Source: Amycolatopsis sp. NBRC 101858
Lineage (GTDB): Bacteria > Actinomycetota > Actinomycetes > Mycobacteriales > Pseudonocardiaceae
Reading direction: 5' to 3'
NCBI RefSeq assembly: GCF_030269325.1
Contig: NZ_BSTD01000006.1
Location: forward strand, 186,001 to 250,000
Length of the DNA: 64,000 nt
Shown here: piece by piece, positions 42,296 through 50,940 of the stretch
How positions within the stretch are numbered: position 1 is the first letter of the stretch
How the letters are laid out: every line of letters starts with the position of its first letter
Notes under the pieces: model-generated
Database searches by the model: none
Told to the model about the DNA's origin: nothing
The model's input: the letters and a program-made list of their open reading frames with translations, nothing else
Position numbers and translations under genes: made by a program

Positions 42296-43620
42296 AGTGG
42301 TCCTCCGTCGGGGTGCTCGTTCCCCGCGCCGACCTGGTCGTAGTGCTCCAGCTGGGCCAGGTCGTGGCCCATCCGGTCGCGCTTGGTCCGCAGGTAGCGC
42401 AGGTTCTCCGGGTTCGGCGAGATCGGCAGCGGCACCCGCCCGGTGACGCGCAGGCCGTAGCCCTCGAGACCGATCCGCTTGGCCGGGTTGTTCGACAGCA
42501 GCCGCATCGTGCGGACGCCGAGGTCGCACAGGATCTGCGCGCCGGTGCCGTAGTCGCGGGCGTCGGCCGGCACACCCAGCGCGAGGTTCGCGTCCACGGT
42601 GTCCGCGCCGTCGTCCTGGAGCTGGTAGGCCTGCAGCTTGTGCAGCAGGCCGATGCCGCGGCCTTCGTGGCCGCGGATGTAGAGCACGACGCCGCGGCCC
42701 TCGGCGGCCACCGCTTCGAGGGCCGCCTCCAGCTGGGGGCCGCAGTCGCAGCGCAGCGAGCCGAAGACGTCGCCGGTCAGGCACTCGGAGTGGACGCGCA
42801 CCAGGATGTCCTGGCCGTCGCCGATCTCGCCGTAGACGAACGCGACGTGCTCGATGCCGTCCAGGAGCGAGTCGTAGCCGACCGCGCGGAACGTGCCCGC
42901 GGCCAGCGGGATGCGGGCCTCCGCGACGCGCTCGACCTGCTTCTCGGTGCGACGGCGGTACGCGATGAGGTCGGCGATGGTGATGATCGCCAGGTCGTGG
43001 TCGGCCGCGAACACCTCGAGCTCGTCGCGGCGCGCCATGTCGCCTTCGTCCTTCTGCGACACGATCTCGCAGAGCACCCCCGCCGGCGCGAGCCCGGCCA
43101 TCCGGGCCAGGTCGACCGACGCCTCGGTGTGCCCGGGACGCCGCAGCACGCCGCCGCCCTTGGCCCGCAGCGGCACGACGTGCCCGGGACGGCGGAAGTC
43201 CTTCGCGGTGGACGCCGGGTCGGCCAGCAGCCGGATCGTGTGCGCGCGGTCGGCGGCGGAGATGCCGGTGCTGATGCCCTCGGCGGCGTCGACCGTGACG
43301 CTGTACGCGGTCCCCCGCGCGTCCTGGTTCGTGTGATACATCGGCGGCAGGTCCAGCCGGTCGGCCTCGGCTTCGGTCAGCGCCACGCAGACGTAGCCCG
43401 AGGTGTAGCGGACCATGAACGCCAGCAGCTCCGGCGTCGCCTTCTCCGCCGCGAAGATGAGGTCGCCCTCGTTCTCGCGGTCTTCGTCGTCGACCACGAC
43501 GACCGGACGGCCCGCCGCGACGTCCGCGATCGCCCGCTCGATGGCGTCGGCGTCGAACACCGCCCCGGTGCCGCACGGGGTCCAGCCCGCCTCGGGCTCT
43601 GCCGCACTCGCTTCACTCAT
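42292..43620 (-). CDS. ribBA: Bifunctional 3,4-dihydroxybutanone-4-phosphate synthase / GTP cyclohydrolase II
   Basis: A 442-residue fusion. The N-terminal RibB domain (about 25-225) has VVVDDEDRENEGDLIFAAEK and the GHTEASVDLARMAGL segment. The C-terminal RibA domain (about 230-425) has the zinc ligands HSECLTGDVFGSLRCDCGPQ and YIRGHEGRGIGL, with RLLSNNPAKRIGLEGYGL near the end. Together they make both starting blocks of riboflavin, from ribulose-5-phosphate and GTP. The ATG overlaps the ribC stop. The neighbouring rpe supplies or balances ribulose-5-phosphate. Confidence 0.97.
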   Translation of the reverse strand: MSEASAAEPEAGWTPCGTGAVFDADAIERAIADVAAGRPVVVVDDEDRENEGDLIFAAEKATPELLAFMVRYTSGYVCVALTEAEADRLDLPPMYHTNQDARGTAYSVTVDAAEGISTGISAADRAHTIRLLADPASTAKDFRRPGHVVPLRAKGGGVLRRPGHTEASVDLARMAGLAPAGVLCEIVSQKDEGDMARRDELEVFAADHDLAIITIADLIAYRRRTEKQVERVAEARIPLAAGTFRAVGYDSLLDGIEHVAFVYGEIGDGQDILVRVHSECLTGDVFGSLRCDCGPQLEAALEAVAAEGRGVVLYIRGHEGRGIGLLHKLQAYQLQDDGADTVDANLALGVPADARDYGTGAQILCDLGVRTMRLLSNNPAKRIGLEGYGLRVTGRVPLPISPNPENLRYLRTKRDRMGHDLAQLEHYDQVGAGNEHPDGGPL

Positions 43621-44246
43621 GACCGCTCCTCCGTGCCGCCGTCCCGATTGTGCACCTGGTCGCGGATGTGTGCCTCGGCCAGCTTCTCCACGTACTTCGC
43701 GACCACGTCGACCTCGAGGTTCACCAGGTCGCCGGCCTCCCGGCCGCCGAGGGTGGTCACCTCGAGGGTGGTCGGGATCAGCGCCACCTTGAACCGGTCG
43801 CCGGTCACGGCGGCGACGGTCAGGGAGATCCCGTCGACCGCGATCGACCCCTTCTCGACCACGTACCGGGCCAGGTGCGCGGGCAGCGCGAACGTCGTCA
43901 CGCCGTCCTCGTCGCGCGAAAGGAACACGCCGGTCCCGTCGACGTGGCCCTGCATGATGTGCCCGCCGAGCCGCCCGCCCGCCGGCGTCGCGCGTTCCAG
44001 GTTGACCCGGTCGCCGACCGCGACCTTGGCCAGGCTGGAGCGCTGCAGCGTCTCGTGCACGACGTCGACGGTGAACTCACCGCCCGCCACTTCCACGACG
44101 GTGAGGCACACTCCGCTGACCGCGATGGAGTCGCCGTGCCCGGCGTCGCTGGTGACCAGCGGGCCGCGGACCCGCAGCCGGGCCGCGTTGGTCAGCTGCT
44201 CGACCGAGGTGACCTCGCCGATCTCCTCGACAATGCCGGTGAACAC
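43617..44246 (-). CDS. ribC: Riboflavin synthase alpha subunit
   Basis: A 209-residue riboflavin synthase converting two lumazines into riboflavin. It has the twin-barrel layout: VFTGIVEEIGEV opens barrel one with DSIAVSGVCLTVVEV near 50, and LGGHIMQGHVDGTG opens barrel two with GSIAVDGISLTVAAV near 140. GTG 44246 follows a perfect AAGGAGG. The stop overlaps the ribBA ATG (ATGA). It heads the rib operon. The ribD (deaminase/reductase) gene found between rpe and this gene in mycobacteria is absent here. The 77 bp upstream is too short for an FMN riboswitch. Confidence 0.96.
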   Translation of the reverse strand: MFTGIVEEIGEVTSVEQLTNAARLRVRGPLVTSDAGHGDSIAVSGVCLTVVEVAGGEFTVDVVHETLQRSSLAKVAVGDRVNLERATPAGGRLGGHIMQGHVDGTGVFLSRDEDGVTTFALPAHLARYVVEKGSIAVDGISLTVAAVTGDRFKVALIPTTLEVTTLGGREAGDLVNLEVDVVAKYVEKLAEAHIRDQVHNRDGGTEERS

Positions 44247-44323
44247 GCTCTGCCTCCTTGTGAGCCGGTCCTTCCATCCAACACCCGCCGCGGCCCGGTG
44301 GCTTCTCCGGTGCCGCCGCGGTG

Positions 44324-45010
44324 TCAGCCGGCCCGGCCGCGCGCCGCCTGCTCGCGCAACGCGGCGACCGCTTTGCCCGGATCGCCGGCGCCGTAGACGG
44401 CGGACCCGGCGACGAAGCAGTCGACACCCGCTTCGGCGGCCTGCTCGATGGTCTCGGCGTTGATCCCGCCGTCGATCTCGACGACCAGCTTCAGGTGGCC
44501 GGTGTCGACCAGCCGCCGCGCCGTGCGCACCTTCTCCAGGACGCCGGCGATGAACGACTGCCCGCCGAAGCCCGGCTCGACCGACATGACCAGCAGCGTG
44601 TCGTAGTGCTTGAGCGCGTCGAGCCACGGCTCGAGCGCGGTGCCCGGCTTGATCGAGAGACCGGCCTTGGCGCCGGCGGCACGCAGGTTCTTGGCCAGCG
44701 CGATCGGGTCCTTCGCGGCTTCGGCGTGCACGGTGACGTTGTAGGCGCCGGCCTCGGCGTACCCGATGGCCCAGCGGTCCGGGTCGTCGATCATCAGGTG
44801 GCAGTCGATCGGCACGTCGGTGCTCTTGAGCAGCGCCTTGACCACGGGCAGGCCCAGGGTCAGGTTGGGCACGAAGTGCGCGTCCATGACGTCTACGTGC
44901 ACCCAGTCGGCGCGGGTGTCGCCGGTGCCGGCCACGGCGGCGATCTCCTCGCCGAGCCGGGCGAAGTCCGCGGACAGGATGCTGGGGGCGATCAGGGGTC
45001 GGTCTGCCAC
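44324..45010 (-). CDS. rpe: Ribulose-phosphate 3-epimerase
   Basis: A 228-residue TIM-barrel epimerase interconverting ribulose- and xylulose-5-phosphate. IAPSILSADFARLGEE near residue 7, WVHVDVMDAHFVPNLTLG near 35, DCHLMIDDPDRW near 70, VMSVEPGFGGQSFI near 140 and VEIDGGINAETI near 172 hold the metal and phosphate sites. GTG 45010 has no ribosome-binding site, and TACACT ends six bases before it, so it looks leaderless. It lies upstream of the rib operon with a 77-bp gap and may be cotranscribed. The divergent gene is a histidine kinase. Confidence 0.96.
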   Translation of the reverse strand: MADRPLIAPSILSADFARLGEEIAAVAGTGDTRADWVHVDVMDAHFVPNLTLGLPVVKALLKSTDVPIDCHLMIDDPDRWAIGYAEAGAYNVTVHAEAAKDPIALAKNLRAAGAKAGLSIKPGTALEPWLDALKHYDTLLVMSVEPGFGGQSFIAGVLEKVRTARRLVDTGHLKLVVEIDGGINAETIEQAAEAGVDCFVAGSAVYGAGDPGKAVAALREQAARGRAG

Positions 45011-45016
45011 GTCCCG

Positions 45017-45022
45017 AGTGTA
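45017..45022 (-). promoter_or_regulatory. Candidate leaderless -10 box of rpe
   Basis: On the minus strand TACACT, six bases (CGGGAC), then GTG 45010. Confidence 0.5.
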
Positions 45023-45120
45023 GGAGGACCGCGCTAACGGCTGCTAACCGGTTGTGACGGATCTGGCGTACGCCCAGGATCTGGCTCCGGAGAGGGAGGT
45101 CACCCCGGCCCCGGCCGTCC

Positions 45121-45126
45121 TACGCT
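45121..45126 (+). promoter_or_regulatory. Candidate leaderless -10 box of the two-component operon
   Basis: TACGCT, six bases (CGCCGC), then ATG 45133. Confidence 0.5.
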
Positions 45127-45132
45127 CGCCGC

Positions 45133-46332
45133 ATGCCCGGATTCCTCCTCTCCCTGGCCCGGATCGGCAGCTACCGCAGCCTGCTGCACGCGGCCGCAGG
45201 GGCCGCCCTCGCACTGCCGGTGACCCCGTTCGCCCTCGCCGCGGCGGTGTCCGTCGACGTCGATTCGCGGGTTCGCGCGCTCATCGCGTTGCTCGCCCTG
45301 GCCGTGCTCATGGGGCTGCTGGGTCTGCTGGGACCGGTGCGGCGGCTCGGCATCGGCCTGGCGAACACGCTGCTCGGCACCGGCGTCCCCGCACCCGAGG
45401 GACGGCCGGACGCCGCGTCGCGGCTGCGCTCCGGGCTGTGGCTCGCGCTGAACACGGCGGCGAGCGGTGTCCTGTTCACCGTGCTGGCCTTCCTCGGGCT
45501 CGGGGTGCTGGTGCCCGCGGTGTGGCTGGCCGGCGGGCAGGACCGGATCAGCCTCTTCTGGGACGATGTCCCGCTCGGGGGCTGGACGGTCCCGTTCGGG
45601 CTGGTGGTGGCGTTTGCGGCCCTGGCGCTGACCGCGGCCGCCACGCTCGGCCTCCGGGCCGGCGCGCAGGCGCTGCTGGGCCCGTCGACGGCCGAACGCG
45701 TGGCGCGGGCCGAACGCCGGGCCGCCGTGCTCGCCCAGCGCAACCGGCTGGCCCGCGAGCTGCACGACTCGATCGGGCACACGCTCACGACGTCGACCAT
45801 CCAGGCCGCGGCCGCCGCCGACCTGGTCGAGGCCGACCCCGCCCAGGTGCGGCGCGCACTCGGCACGATCGAAGAAGCGTCTCGAACCGCTCTCGAGGAC
45901 CTCGACCACGTCCTCGGCCTGCTGCGCGAAGAACCCGCGGCCAAAGAGCCGACGCGCACGCTCACCGAGGTCGACGTCCTCGCCGTGCGTGCCCGCGAGG
46001 CCGGGCTCGACGTCCGGCTGACCGTCACCGGGCCGGTCGCCGCGCTGCCCGCCGCGGTGTCGCGCGAGGGCTACCGGATCGTCCAGGAGGGCCTGACCAA
46101 CGCACTGCGCCACGCCGGCCCGGGCGCGGTCGACGTCCGCGTCGAGGCCGGGGCCGAGCGCCTGGCGATCGCCGTCGTCAACGCCCTGCCCGGCGGGGAC
46201 CCGCGACCCGGGCGGCACGGGCTGGCCGGGCTCGCCGAGCGCGTCGAAGCCCTGCGTGGCGAGCTCGACGCGGGTCCGGACGACGGGCGGTGGCGGCTGC
46301 GCGCGACCATCCCGCTGCGGGCGGGCGCGTGA
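45133..46332 (+). CDS. NarL-type sensor histidine kinase
   Basis: A 399-residue membrane kinase. Four hydrophobic segments lie between about residues 20 and 180. The HisKA_3 helix has NRLARELHDSIGHTLTTSTI with His211, then a HATPase domain with RIVQEGLTNALRHAGPG and RHGLAGLAERVEALRG. It overlaps the response regulator gene as GTGA, a cognate pair. It is probably leaderless. The stimulus is unknown. The phosphatase gene downstream is a possible but unproven target. Together with the genes to 50931 it breaks the usual rpe-rsmB neighbourhood. Confidence 0.92.
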   Translation: MPGFLLSLARIGSYRSLLHAAAGAALALPVTPFALAAAVSVDVDSRVRALIALLALAVLMGLLGLLGPVRRLGIGLANTLLGTGVPAPEGRPDAASRLRSGLWLALNTAASGVLFTVLAFLGLGVLVPAVWLAGGQDRISLFWDDVPLGGWTVPFGLVVAFAALALTAAATLGLRAGAQALLGPSTAERVARAERRAAVLAQRNRLARELHDSIGHTLTTSTIQAAAAADLVEADPAQVRRALGTIEEASRTALEDLDHVLGLLREEPAAKEPTRTLTEVDVLAVRAREAGLDVRLTVTGPVAALPAAVSREGYRIVQEGLTNALRHAGPGAVDVRVEAGAERLAIAVVNALPGGDPRPGRHGLAGLAERVEALRGELDAGPDDGRWRLRATIPLRAGA

Positions 46333-46988
46333 GCCCCACCGTGCTCCTGGCCGACGACGAGCCGCTGGTCCGCACCGGCCTGCGGGCGCTGCTGGAGCAG
46401 CAGGGCATCACGGTGGTCGGCGAGGCGGCCGACGGCGCGGAGGTGCTGCCCGCGGTGCGCCGCACCCGGCCGGACGTCGTGCTGATGGACGTCCGGATGC
46501 CCGGCACGGACGGCATCGAGGCCACCCGGCAACTGCTCGCCGAACTGGCCGAGCCGCCCAAGGTCCTCGTCGTCACGACGTTCGACAACGACGACTACGT
46601 GCACGAGGCGCTGCTGGCCGGGGCGAGCGGGTTCCTGCTCAAGCGGGCGCGCAAGGAGGAGATCGCGCACGCCGTCCGGACCGTCGCCACCGGCGAGTCG
46701 CTGCTGTTCCCCGAGGCGATCCGGCGGCTGGTGAGCGCCCGGCTGCCGGGCGGGAAGTACACGCGGGCGGCGAAGACGCTCACCCGGCGGGAGGCCGAGG
46801 TGCTGCGGCTGGTCGCGACCGGACTGTCCAACCAGGACATCGCAGCTGCGCTCGTGATCAGCCTCGAGACCGTGAAGACCCACGTGGGCAACATCTTCGG
46901 CAAGGTCGGCGCGGGCAACCGCGCCCAGGCCGTGGTCATGGCGTACGAATCGGGCATCGTCGCGCCGGGGCACCTCGCCGGTCAATAA
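46329..46988 (+). CDS. NarL/LuxR-type response regulator
   Basis: A 219-residue response regulator. The receiver domain has LLADDEPLVRTGLRALLE near residue 5, VVLMDVRMPGTDGIEATRQL with phospho-acceptor Asp54, then VTTFDNDDYVHEALLAGASG and FLLKRARKEE with the conserved Lys. The C-terminal LuxR HTH reads LTRREAEVLRLVATGLSNQD then AALVISLETVKTHVGNIF. GTG 46329 overlaps the kinase stop. It should bind DNA as a dimer after phosphorylation. Targets not known. Confidence 0.95.
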   Translation: MSPTVLLADDEPLVRTGLRALLEQQGITVVGEAADGAEVLPAVRRTRPDVVLMDVRMPGTDGIEATRQLLAELAEPPKVLVVTTFDNDDYVHEALLAGASGFLLKRARKEEIAHAVRTVATGESLLFPEAIRRLVSARLPGGKYTRAAKTLTRREAEVLRLVATGLSNQDIAAALVISLETVKTHVGNIFGKVGAGNRAQAVVMAYESGIVAPGHLAGQ

Positions 46989-47035
46989 CCGACGTGCTCC
47001 CGGTCACCTCCGTGAAGCCATGAGTTCGGCCAGCA

Positions 47036-47057
47036 GTCACCTGCCGCTCACCCGCCG
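47036..47057 (+). promoter_or_regulatory. Possible PHO box before the alkaline phosphatase
   Basis: Two adjacent 11-base direct repeats, GTCACCTGCCG (47036-47046) and CTCACCCGCCG (47047-47057), resemble the G(G/T)TCACC repeats bound by PhoP in streptomycetes. They lie about 97 bp before the phosphatase ATG, with ACTAAT near 47086 as a possible -10. Confidence 0.45.
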
Positions 47058-47153
47058 TCCCTCCTCGGCACACATGCAAGGGGACTAATAGCCCGTGTCC
47101 GGAATCCGGACCTTTGCTTCCGATACCTCCCGAAGTCCCCGAAGAGGAGAAAC

Positions 47154-48554
47154 ATGGCTTCGCTGCTCACCGGCCGCCGCCGGTGGCTGGTCGCGGGCGC
47201 CCTCGGCGCCGCGCTGATCGCCGCCGCCCCGGTCGCCATCGCCGCCAGCGGTTCCGGCAGTGCCGACAGCGGCAACGCGCGTTCGGCCGGCACCGGTGAC
47301 CGCACCAACGACGTCCGCTCCGCGATCCAGGGCGGCAGTGCCCGCAACGTCATCCTGTTCCTCGGTGACGGCATGGGCCAGTCGGAGATCACGTCCGCGC
47401 GCAACTACGAGCGCGGCGCGGCCGGCCGGCTCGCGATGGACGAGCTGCCGCTGACCGGCGACTACACCACCTACGCGGTCGAGCAGAACAACCCCGGCAA
47501 GCCGAACTACGTGACCGACTCGGCCGCGTCCGGCACCGGCTGGGCCACCGGCGTCAAGACCTACAACGGCGCCATCTCCGTCGACGCGTACGGCAACCCC
47601 GTGCCGACGATCCTCGAGCTGGCCAAGCGGAGCGGCCTGCGCACCGGCGACGTCACCACCGCCGAGGTCCAGGACGCCACCCCGGCCGTGCTCGGCGCGC
47701 ACGTCGTCAGCCGCGACTGCAAGGGCCCGGTCGAGACGACCGCCAAGTGCGCGGTCAACGCCAAGGAGAAGGGCGGCGCGGGCTCGATCTCCGAGCAGCT
47801 CGTCCAGACTCGCCCCGACGTCCTGCTGGGCGGCGGCGCGACGTACTTCGACCAGACGGTCACCGCCGGCAAGTTCAAGGGCAAGACCGTGCTGGACCAG
47901 GCCAAGGCGGCCGGCTACAACGTCGTGAACACCGCGGCGGATCTGGCGACGGCCAAGAAGGGCAAGCCGGTCCTCGGCCTGTTCGCCAAGAACAACATGC
48001 CGGTGAACTGGACGGGCCCGGCCGCGGTCCACGGCGGCACCGCGCCGACGCGCTGCACCCCGAACCCCGCGCTGCCGAAGACCCAGCCGAAGCTGGCCGA
48101 CCAGACCCGCAAGGCGCTGGAGCTGCTCGACGACCGCCACTCCGACAAGGGCTTCTTCCTGCAGGTCGAGGGCGCGAGCATCGACAAGCAGGACCACGCG
48201 GCCGACCCGTGCGGCCAGATCGGCGAGACGATCGACTTCGACGCGGCGATCGCGGCGGGCACGGCGTTCGCCCGCAGCCACCCGGACACGCTGGTGCTGG
48301 TGACCGCCGACCACGGCCACAGCAGCCAGATCGTCGAGCCGACCGCCACCCCGGGCCTGACCGCGACGCTGATCACCAACGAGGGTGCGAACATGACCCT
48401 CGCGTACGGCACCGCGGAGACCGGCGGCTCGCAGTCGCACACCGGTACCCAGGTCCGCATCGCGGCCATGGGCCCGCAGGCGGCCAACATCGTCGGCCTG
48501 ACCAACCAGACCGACCTGTTCGGCACCCTGAAGCGCGCCCTGCGCCTGCGCTGA
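47154..48554 (+). CDS. phoA: Secreted alkaline phosphatase (PhoA type)
   Basis: A 466-residue secreted alkaline phosphatase hydrolysing phosphate monoesters outside the cell. The signal peptide (RRRWLVAGALGAALIAAAP) contains a twin-arginine-like RRR but lacks a full Tat motif. The mature enzyme has VILFLGDGMGQSEITSARN near residue 65, the nucleophile region VTDSAASGTGWATGVKT near 119, VEGASIDKQDHAADPC near 336 and VTADHGHSSQIVEP near 382, which together supply the two-zinc and Mg sites. GAGGAG precedes the ATG. Phosphate control through PhoP is suggested by the repeats upstream. Confidence 0.94.
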   Translation: MASLLTGRRRWLVAGALGAALIAAAPVAIAASGSGSADSGNARSAGTGDRTNDVRSAIQGGSARNVILFLGDGMGQSEITSARNYERGAAGRLAMDELPLTGDYTTYAVEQNNPGKPNYVTDSAASGTGWATGVKTYNGAISVDAYGNPVPTILELAKRSGLRTGDVTTAEVQDATPAVLGAHVVSRDCKGPVETTAKCAVNAKEKGGAGSISEQLVQTRPDVLLGGGATYFDQTVTAGKFKGKTVLDQAKAAGYNVVNTAADLATAKKGKPVLGLFAKNNMPVNWTGPAAVHGGTAPTRCTPNPALPKTQPKLADQTRKALELLDDRHSDKGFFLQVEGASIDKQDHAADPCGQIGETIDFDAAIAAGTAFARSHPDTLVLVTADHGHSSQIVEPTATPGLTATLITNEGANMTLAYGTAETGGSQSHTGTQVRIAAMGPQAANIVGLTNQTDLFGTLKRALRLR

Positions 48555-48561
48555 CGCGGTA

Positions 48562-48595
48562 GGGCAGGCCCCCGGATCGTTCGGGCGGCCTGCCC
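48562..48595 (+). terminator. Hairpin terminator after phoA
   Basis: GGGCAGGCC (48562-48570) pairs with GGCCTGCCC (48587-48595), with inner CCCG/CGGG pairs. No T-tract. Confidence 0.65.
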
Positions 48596-48657
48596 CAATG
48601 CCCCCTGGTGGCTCGGCTCCCTAGGTTGGGAACACCGAGACACCAGGGGGTTCTTTC

Positions 48658-49767
48658 ATGCGGAAGTCATTGCGCGGCAAGCGGGTCGCCGCCGTCGGCA
48701 CGCTCGTCGCGCTCCTCGCGGCGACCACCGCGGCGCCCGCCCTCGCCGCGGCCGACCCGGTCCAGGGCGCGCTCGACACCCTGACCGCCCAGGACGGCGT
48801 CCCGGGCGCCGAAGCCGTCGTGCAGGACGGCTCCCGGACGCGGGTCACGCGCAGCGGCGCCGGGGACTTCACCACCGGGAGACCGTTCCCGCGCAACGGT
48901 TCCTTCCGGGCGGGCAGCGTCACGAAGTCGTTCGTCGCGACCGTCGTGCTGCAGCTCGCCGCCGAAGGCCGGGTGCAGCTGGACGCGCCGGTCGAGCGGT
49001 ACCTGCCGGGCCTGCTCCCGGACCGGCGGATCACCGTGCGGCAGCTGCTGCAGCACACCAGCGGGCTCTACAACTACACCGACGACCTGCCCCTGAACGA
49101 CCCGGAGACGCTGCGCCACCGCGGCGCGGCCCCGGCCGAGCTGGTGGCGATGGCGCTGAAGCACCCCGCGCTGTTCCCGCCCGGCACGAGCTGGTCGTAC
49201 TCCAACACCAACTACATCGTCGCCGGGATGCTCGCCGAACGCGTCACCGGGCACGCGCTGACCGACGAGATCGCCCGCCGGATCACCCGGCCGCTGGGCC
49301 TGCGCGATACCTATCTCCCCCGCCGCGGCGACGAGGAACTGCCTGCGCCGCACGCCGTCGGCTACGTGCCGACCGGCGGCGGCCTGGCCGATTTCAGCGA
49401 CTACGAAACGACGATGGCGTGGGCGGCGGGCGGGCTCGTGTCCACCCCGGCCGACCTCGACCGGTTCTACGGTGCCCTGCTCGGCGGGCGGCTCCTGCGC
49501 CCGGCCCAGCTCGCCGAGATGCGGCGCACGGTCCCGGCGAACCTCGGCATCCCGGGCGCGCGCTACGGCCTGGGCCTGGGCAGCATCCCGTTGTCGTGCG
49601 GGGAGTTCTGGGGCCACGAAGGCGGCGTCCTCGGCTTCACCAACCTCGCCGGCGTCGGCCCGGGTGGCCGCCGCGTGACGGTGGTGCTGAACGAAAATCC
49701 CACGCCGGCCGCGGCGAACGAGCACATGCTGGCCGCGACCGACGCGGCGCTCTGCTCCGGCCGGTAG
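48658..49767 (+). CDS. Secreted serine hydrolase (beta-lactamase/D,D-peptidase family), copy 1
   Basis: A 369-residue secreted class-C-beta-lactamase-like protein. The signal peptide MRKSLRGKRVAAVGTLVALL ends near APALA. The SxxK nucleophile is in RAGSVTKSF (Ser87, Lys90), the tyrosine motif is YSNTNY near residue 180, and the third motif is probably WGHEGG near 318. Related proteins act as D-alanyl-D-alanine carboxypeptidases, esterases or beta-lactamases, and activity here is undetermined. AGGGGG lies before the ATG. It is tandem with a close paralogue, and the leader and first residues are almost identical. Confidence 0.88.
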   Translation: MRKSLRGKRVAAVGTLVALLAATTAAPALAAADPVQGALDTLTAQDGVPGAEAVVQDGSRTRVTRSGAGDFTTGRPFPRNGSFRAGSVTKSFVATVVLQLAAEGRVQLDAPVERYLPGLLPDRRITVRQLLQHTSGLYNYTDDLPLNDPETLRHRGAAPAELVAMALKHPALFPPGTSWSYSNTNYIVAGMLAERVTGHALTDEIARRITRPLGLRDTYLPRRGDEELPAPHAVGYVPTGGGLADFSDYETTMAWAAGGLVSTPADLDRFYGALLGGRLLRPAQLAEMRRTVPANLGIPGARYGLGLGSIPLSCGEFWGHEGGVLGFTNLAGVGPGGRRVTVVLNENPTPAAANEHMLAATDAALCSGR

Positions 49768-49803
49768 ATCCACGGAACACCGAGACCCCAGGGGGTTGTT
49801 TTC

Positions 49804-50931
49804 ATGCGGAAGTCATTGCGCGGCAAGCAGATCGTCGCGTGCGGCACGCTCGTCGCGCTCCTCGCGGCGACCACCGCGGCACCGGCGCTCGCCGTCACCA
49901 CGAACCCGCTGCAGCGGGCGCTCGACCGGGTCACCGCCCAGGGCGGCGCGCCCGGCGCCGAAGCCGTCGTCACCGACCACGGGCGCGTCACCGCGACGCG
50001 CAGCGGCACCGGCGACGTGACCACCGGGACGCCGTACCCGCGCGACGCGAAGTTCCGCGCGGGGAGCATCACGAAGACGTTCGTCGCGACCGTGGTGCTC
50101 CAACTCGCCGCCGAAGGGAAGGTCGACCTCGACGCGCCGATCGAGCGCTACCTGCCCGGGCTGATCACCGGGAACGGCAACGACGGCCGGAAGATCACCG
50201 TGCGGAACCTGCTGCAGCACACCAGCGGGCTCTACAGCTACACCGACGACGTGCTGGCGACGGGTGACCTCGAGGCGCTGCGCCACCGCGGGGCCGAACC
50301 GGGTGAGCTCGTCGCCCTGGCGATGAACCACCCGCCGTTGTTCGCCCCCGGCAGCTCCTGGTCGTACTCGAACACCAACTACATCGTCGCCGGGATGCTC
50401 GTCGAGAAGGTCACGCGGCACAGCGTCGCTGCCGAGATCACCCAGCGGATCACCCGGCCGCTCGGCCTGCGCGGCACCTCGCTGCCCGGCCGTGGCGAAG
50501 AGCTGCTGCCCGCACCGCACGCGCGCGGATACGTGCCGGGCGAGGAGAAGCTGCTCGACTTCACCGAGTTCGACCCGTCGATCGCCGGTGCCGCGGGCGC
50601 GCTGGTGTCGACCGGCCGGGACCTCGACACGTTCTACACCGCGCTGCTCGGCGGCCGCCTGCTGCGGCCCGCGCAGCTCGCGCAGATGCAGCACACGGTC
50701 CCGGTGCCGGGCGAAACGGGCACGGACTACGGCCTCGGCTTGTTCCACCGGACCCTGCCGGACGGCACGCGCTATTGGGGCCACGGCGGCGACATCTTCG
50801 GGTTCGCCACGCTGGCCGGCGCCCTCGACGGCGGCCGCAGCGCCACGGTGTCGGCGAACGAGGACCCGCTGCCCGACGCGGTGCGGGAGGCCACCGAAAC
50901 GGCGTTCGAGGTGGCGCTGGCGCGGAGGTAG
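49804..50931 (+). CDS. Secreted serine hydrolase (beta-lactamase/D,D-peptidase family), copy 2
   Basis: A 375-residue paralogue of the preceding gene, 36 bases after it. MRKSLRGKQIVACGTLVALL and the leader CCAGGGGGTTGTTTTC match copy 1 closely. SxxK is in RAGSITKTF (Ser88, Lys91), YSNTNYIVAG follows near 187, and WGHGGDIFGF near 325 replaces the WGHEGG of copy 1. Here the third motif is the commoner HGG form. An extra TGNGNDGRK stretch lies near residue 120. Probably secreted and cell-wall active. The pair arose by tandem duplication that included the 5' leader. Confidence 0.88.
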   Translation: MRKSLRGKQIVACGTLVALLAATTAAPALAVTTNPLQRALDRVTAQGGAPGAEAVVTDHGRVTATRSGTGDVTTGTPYPRDAKFRAGSITKTFVATVVLQLAAEGKVDLDAPIERYLPGLITGNGNDGRKITVRNLLQHTSGLYSYTDDVLATGDLEALRHRGAEPGELVALAMNHPPLFAPGSSWSYSNTNYIVAGMLVEKVTRHSVAAEITQRITRPLGLRGTSLPGRGEELLPAPHARGYVPGEEKLLDFTEFDPSIAGAAGALVSTGRDLDTFYTALLGGRLLRPAQLAQMQHTVPVPGETGTDYGLGLFHRTLPDGTRYWGHGGDIFGFATLAGALDGGRSATVSANEDPLPDAVREATETAFEVALARR

Positions 50932-50940
50932 GCGATCGTG

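Noticed and set aside
44247..44323. FMN riboswitch before the rib operon
   Set aside because: Only 77 bp are available between rpe and ribC, and no aptamer-like conserved blocks are visible.
47154..47260. Tat signal peptide on alkaline phosphatase
   Set aside because: RRR is followed by WLV without the usual FLK context, so Sec export is equally likely and I did not claim Tat.
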